Positions 33,925-37,234 of a DNA stretch of 37,234 bases are shown here, one piece after another. The position numbers and the translations under genes are program-made. The stretch's first letter is position 1; the number at the start of each line of letters is the position of its first letter. Origin of the DNA: Bradyrhizobium cytisi (GTDB taxonomy: Bacteria; Pseudomonadota; Alphaproteobacteria; Rhizobiales; Xanthobacteraceae); NCBI RefSeq assembly GCF_008123515.1, contig NZ_VSSR01000110.1:1-37234 (forward strand), read 5' to 3'. Below the pieces are notes generated by a model. The model had not been told where the DNA came from. It saw only the letters and a program-made list of their open reading frames with translations, and made no database searches.

Positions 33925-34812
33925 TCAGGCCGCCAGCTTCACCGCATGCGCAAAATCCCAATAGAGCTTGCGCGCCCTGGTATAGAGCGGGCCCGGCTTC
34001 AGCTCGCGCGCGTCGATGCGAATCACCGGCGCGACCTTTGCGAAATTGCCGGTGGAGAAAATCTCGTCGGCGGCAAGGAAATCCGCATAGCGCAGCGTCT
34101 TCTCGACCACGGTGACGCCGTCACCGCGGAGCAGGCCGATCACGCGCTGGCGCGTGATGCCGTTGAGGAAGGTGCCGTTCGGCACCGGCGTGAAGACCAC
34201 GCCGTCTTTCGCCATGAACACGTTGGAATTGCCGAACTCCGCGACATTGCCGAGCATGTCGAGCATCAGAGCGTTCTGGAAGCCGCGCGAGGCGGCCTCC
34301 GCCAGCGCCCGCGAATTGTTCGGGTAGAGACAGGCGGCCTTGGCTTCGACCGGCGCGCATTCGGCGGTGGGCCTGCGGAACGGCGAAAGCGTGATCGCGC
34401 TGCCGACCGGTTTCGGCATCGGCGCCTCGTAGATGCACAGACACCAATTGGTGGTTTCAGGATCGAACAGCACGCCGCCGCCTGCGCCGTTCTGCGCCCA
34501 GTACATCGGACGAACATAGAGCTCGGCGTTCGGCGCAAAGCGCGCGATGCCTTCATTTGCGAGCGTAAGCCAGGTGCCGGCATCGACCACCGGCTTCAGG
34601 CCAAAATTGATCGCGGATTGATTGGCGCGGGCGACGTGACGGTCGAGATCCGGCGCCACGCCCTCGAATGCGCGCGCACCGTCGAACACGACCGAGCCGA
34701 GCCAGGCCGCATGCGTGCGCGGCCCCATGATCGGCACGTTGCCGTCATGCCATTTGCCCTCGAAGAAGATCCAACTCGGCGAATATTCGATCGGCTTCCT
34801 GATCTCGGCCAT
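33925..34812 (-). CDS. Class IV aminotransferase, branched-chain amino acid aminotransferase-like
   Basis: This 295-residue pyridoxal-phosphate enzyme has the class IV fold. Catalytic Lys158 lies in EAKAACLYPNNSRAL, Glu192 in AEFGNSNVFM binds the cofactor nitrogen, and FDGARAFEG and YVRPMYW line the active site. The family includes IlvE, which transfers amino groups to make leucine, isoleucine and valine, as well as D-amino acid and other aminotransferases. I do not give a symbol because paralogs are common. The ATG at 34812 (MAEIRKPIEYSPSW) fits the family start; an in-frame ATG at 34896 adds 28 unlikely residues. It is divergent from the esterase gene. Confidence 0.9.
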   Translation of the reverse strand: MAEIRKPIEYSPSWIFFEGKWHDGNVPIMGPRTHAAWLGSVVFDGARAFEGVAPDLDRHVARANQSAINFGLKPVVDAGTWLTLANEGIARFAPNAELYVRPMYWAQNGAGGGVLFDPETTNWCLCIYEAPMPKPVGSAITLSPFRRPTAECAPVEAKAACLYPNNSRALAEAASRGFQNALMLDMLGNVAEFGNSNVFMAKDGVVFTPVPNGTFLNGITRQRVIGLLRGDGVTVVEKTLRYADFLAADEIFSTGNFAKVAPVIRIDARELKPGPLYTRARKLYWDFAHAVKLAA

Positions 34813-34936
34813 GACCGGCCTCCTCTCGAAAAATATCCGGGCACTATTGTCCCAATTTCTAAACGATTTGCTGCCGGGAAGCACCAACTCTCGCATACCG
34901 GGAGGTTATAGTGTCAGGCCCTTCACGGAGTTTGCC

Positions 34937-35872
34937 ATGCCGCTCGATCCGCTCGCAAAGCGCTTGTTGACCATGATGGCTGCGGCTACGCCGCAGGCGC
35001 GGAGCCGGCCGAGCGTCGAGGCGCGGCGACAATCGCTGGCGAAGCTGATGCAGCTCGCGCGCACCGAGGCGCCGGATGTGACGGCCTCGGACGGCAAGTT
35101 GCCCGGCCCTGGCGGCGAGCTGCCCTATCGGCTCTATTCGCCGGCGTCTGCCGGCGAGCGCGCGCCGGGCTTCGTGTTCTTTCATGGCGGCGGGCTCGTC
35201 GCCGGCAGCATTGCGACGCATGACCGTATCGCGGCGGCACTGGCGCATGCGACCGGCTGTCGACTCGTTTCGGTCGACTACCGCCTCGCGCCCGAGCACA
35301 AATTTCCTGCTGCTGTCGATGACGCGATCGCCTCCACCGAATGGGTCGCGCGCAAAGCTTCATCTCTCGGCATCGACGCCGAGCGGCTGGTGGTCGGCGG
35401 CGATTCCGCCGGTGCGACGCTCGCTGCGATCGTATGCCAGGAAGAGGCGCAGAGCGCCGGCCTCTCCATTGTCGCACAATGCCTGATCTGCCCGGTGCTG
35501 GATTTCGAGGAGACCTCGCCCTCGCGCGAAGCCTTCGCCGAGGGACATCTGATCGACCGCACCACCATCGAGGCCGATCTGTCAGATTACCTGCCCGAGG
35601 GCCTGGATGCCGCCGATCCCCGCATCTCCCCACTGCGTGCGACGCGTCTCTCAGGCCTGCCGACCGCAATCATCCACACCGCCGAGTTCGACCCGATGCG
35701 CGACGAGGGCAATGCCTACGCGCGCAAGCTGCTCGCCGCGGGCGTCGCGGTCGAGCACGTCTGCCATGACGGCATGGTCCACAATTTCCACGCCATGGGT
35801 GCGATCCTGCCGCAGGCGCAGCTCGTGCTGTCGCAGATCGGCGAGCAGGTCAGGCGCGCGGTGGAGAAATGA
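34937..35872 (+). CDS. Alpha/beta hydrolase, hormone-sensitive lipase (HSL) family esterase
   Basis: This 311-residue esterase has the oxyanion-hole motif HGGG at residues 83-86. The nucleophile Ser157 lies in GGDSAGA, the acid is Asp252 in EFDPMRDEG and the base is His282 in GMVHNFHAM. VDYRLAPEHKFPAAVDD is the standard HSL/family IV signature. It should hydrolyse short-chain carboxylic esters in the cytoplasm; no signal peptide is seen. The ATG at 34937 starts the cap helices. The frame is open further upstream, but that part lies opposite the aminotransferase. Confidence 0.94.
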   Translation: MPLDPLAKRLLTMMAAATPQARSRPSVEARRQSLAKLMQLARTEAPDVTASDGKLPGPGGELPYRLYSPASAGERAPGFVFFHGGGLVAGSIATHDRIAAALAHATGCRLVSVDYRLAPEHKFPAAVDDAIASTEWVARKASSLGIDAERLVVGGDSAGATLAAIVCQEEAQSAGLSIVAQCLICPVLDFEETSPSREAFAEGHLIDRTTIEADLSDYLPEGLDAADPRISPLRATRLSGLPTAIIHTAEFDPMRDEGNAYARKLLAAGVAVEHVCHDGMVHNFHAMGAILPQAQLVLSQIGEQVRRAVEK

Positions 35873-35879
35873 GGCGCGA

Positions 35880-36128
35880 CTACGCCCGTGCGTCGAGCAC
35901 AGCGCGCGCCGCCACAAGATACTCGCGCCAATGCGCGTCGGCGTAACGCTCGGCCTGGTGCGCGCAGGCGATATCAGGCGCATGTGCTGCGGCGATCGTG
36001 CGGGCAAAGCGTTCTTCGGCCACCGTCGCGCCGTGGTCCGCTTGTGTCGCAGCGAAGACGGGGGCTGCGGATGGAGCCACGGCGAGCCCCGCTAGTCCGG
36101 CAAGCAAGATGCGGCGTGACGTGTTCAT
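35880..36128 (-). CDS. Small exported protein of unknown function
   Basis: This 82-residue protein starts MNTSRRILLAGLAGLAVAPS, a signal peptide with a possible twin-arginine motif, and likely ends its signal near AAPVFA (residues 21-26). The mature part, about 55 residues, is helical and rich in Ala and His, and includes AEERFARTIAAAH and AERYADAHWREYLVAARAV. A good GGAGG site lies nine bases before the ATG. I do not recognise the family. It is convergent with the esterase and divergent from the barrel-like protein. Confidence 0.65.
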   Translation of the reverse strand: MNTSRRILLAGLAGLAVAPSAAPVFAATQADHGATVAEERFARTIAAAHAPDIACAHQAERYADAHWREYLVAARAVLDARA

Positions 36129-36312
36129 CGCTGTCGTCCTCCATTGTCCGGCCTGCACTGTGGCGGGCGAGTGTGTGTCAGCGCGATCACGGCAGGGTAA
36201 CCGCGCGCATGCGCATCGTCCATGGTCCGCAGATAGACCTTGACCACACGAACGATCACGTTCCATCTAGCGGGCGGTTCCGTCACCAGATCGCCACGCG
36301 TCGGATTGTCAC

Positions 36313-37218
36313 GTGTCCCACCGCAGCCCAACGTCCGGCTCGGTCTTGCGCGCTGTCGCAACAGGACTGCTGTGTCTGACGATCCCGGCGGGCGCTGTCT
36401 ACGCCGCCGATGGGGACGAGGACACGGCGGCAAAGTCCGTCGTCCCGAACATCTACCTCGATCTTCGCACGACCTATGCAACGATCCCTGCGGGCACGCT
36501 CGGGCTCGGCTTCGGCAACACCTCGCTCTCGGCCGCGTTCGAAGCGCTGGCGGCACAACGCGGCGCGACGCTGCCGAACGGCTTGCCGGCCGCGAAATCG
36601 ATCACCGTCGACCTGCCGCTGACCGTGGACGTCAGCGATCGCGTATCGCTCTATGGCGGTGTATCAGGTTCGACGACGGATATCGGCGGCGGCTGGTCGA
36701 CATTCGACATCACCAGTTGGAACATCGGCGTGCAGGCCGACCTCTACCAGCAGAACGGCGGCAGGATCCCGACGATCACGTTGCAATCCACGCTGACCCA
36801 ATCGGTGCCGAACGAGCAGGGCATGACGAATTCGTTCAACAACATCCTGGAATTCGACTACGCGCTCGACAAGGACGAGACGCGCGGCTGGCTCGCCGGC
36901 GTGCAATACACCCACACCGACATTGCCAGCCTTGTTGCCCGGATCAGGCCGAACACAATCCTCTACGCCGGCGGCTATTACCAATGGCCGAGCAACTGGA
37001 AATTCACCGGGCGCCTCGGTGTGCAGTCGTTCGGCGGTGCGCAGCTCGCAGGCCGGACGCTTGCGGAGCCGTTCACCCAGCCGATCTTGCGCCTCGACCT
37101 CGACCGCATGGATGACAATGACAACCGCCTGTTCGGCATCACCGCACAGATCGCGTGGATGCCGAAGCCGTCCTACCAGATGACGCTGCGCACGCCGCTT
37201 TATGCCGTGCGCCACTAG
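36313..37218 (+). CDS. Putative outer-membrane beta-barrel protein of unknown function
   Basis: This 301-residue protein begins with a Sec-type signal (LRAVATGLLCLTIPAGAVYA, cleavage near AYAAD, about residue 32). The mature part alternates polar and hydrophobic residues in many short strands with aromatic girdle-like endings, for instance VSLYGGVSGSTTDIGGGWST, WNIGVQADLYQQNG, WLAGVQYTHTDIA and ILYAGGYYQWPSNWKFTGRL. That pattern fits a small outer-membrane barrel. The C-terminus YQMTLRTPLYAVRH lacks the usual terminal phenylalanine, so the barrel assignment is tentative. No named family is recognised. The stop is 16 bases before the window end. Confidence 0.75.
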   Translation: MSHRSPTSGSVLRAVATGLLCLTIPAGAVYAADGDEDTAAKSVVPNIYLDLRTTYATIPAGTLGLGFGNTSLSAAFEALAAQRGATLPNGLPAAKSITVDLPLTVDVSDRVSLYGGVSGSTTDIGGGWSTFDITSWNIGVQADLYQQNGGRIPTITLQSTLTQSVPNEQGMTNSFNNILEFDYALDKDETRGWLAGVQYTHTDIASLVARIRPNTILYAGGYYQWPSNWKFTGRLGVQSFGGAQLAGRTLAEPFTQPILRLDLDRMDDNDNRLFGITAQIAWMPKPSYQMTLRTPLYAVRH

Positions 37219-37234
37219 TCATCTGGAACCCAAG

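Overview
This 37.2 kb window is chromosomal DNA from an alphaproteobacterium, most likely Bradyrhizobium or a close relative in the Nitrobacteraceae. The basis is high GC coding sequence throughout, the lysC-ptsP pair, a PhaR/PhaA/PhaB polyhydroxyalkanoate cluster, a DUF4167 protein next to prmC, and GC-rich intergenic palindromes of a kind common in Bradyrhizobium. The genus is an inference from gene content and style; I could not run a search. I see no tRNA, rRNA, CRISPR array, transposase, integrase or phage gene.

Layout. Positions 1-2829 (minus) hold nearly all of secA, cut a few codons before its end. Divergent from it are a secreted PpiC-type prolyl isomerase, argJ and a MutT-like Nudix hydrolase (3182-5898). 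After a cluster of palindromic repeats come a BioC/NDUFAF5-like methyltransferase (minus), then a plus-strand run of NIPSNAP, ComF, glutaredoxin 3, a Nit-type hydrolase and a DUF1178 protein (7021-9875). The last three of these overlap by ATGA junctions. A minus-strand block follows: an EamA permease, ubiG and a PH-domain membrane protein (9889-12165). The plus-strand core is lysC, ptsP and prfA (12344-17273).

Between prfA and prmC, genes that are neighbours in many bacteria, lies a 6.8 kb block. It contains a MarR regulator, an unusual protein with a segment resembling the C-terminal domain of RNA polymerase alpha, a complete branched-chain-type ABC transporter (Tat-exported binding protein, LivH, a LivM-LivG fusion, LivF) and a HIT hydrolase. 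This is the most accessory-looking part of the window. prmC and a DUF4167 protein follow, separated by a 462 bp gap with two perfect tetraloop hairpins that may be a structured leader or small RNA.

Positions 26334-29183 carry a methyltransferase, glyoxalase II, a DUF985 cupin and a flavin-reductase-like protein, then a second EamA permease. Positions 30160-33195 are the polyhydroxybutyrate genes: phaA and phaB on minus, with phaR divergent. Thiolase and reductase make 3-hydroxybutyryl-CoA, and PhaR is the usual repressor of the granule genes; no polymerase (phaC) is in the window. The right end has a methyltransferase, a class IV aminotransferase, an HSL-type esterase, a small exported protein and a putative outer-membrane barrel protein, neither of the last two recognised.

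Most of the window is ordinary housekeeping. The points worth a second look are the alpha-CTD-like protein and its transporter block, the structured gap before the DUF4167 gene, the hairpins inside the pha and liv operons, and a hairpin that contains two convergent stop codons.
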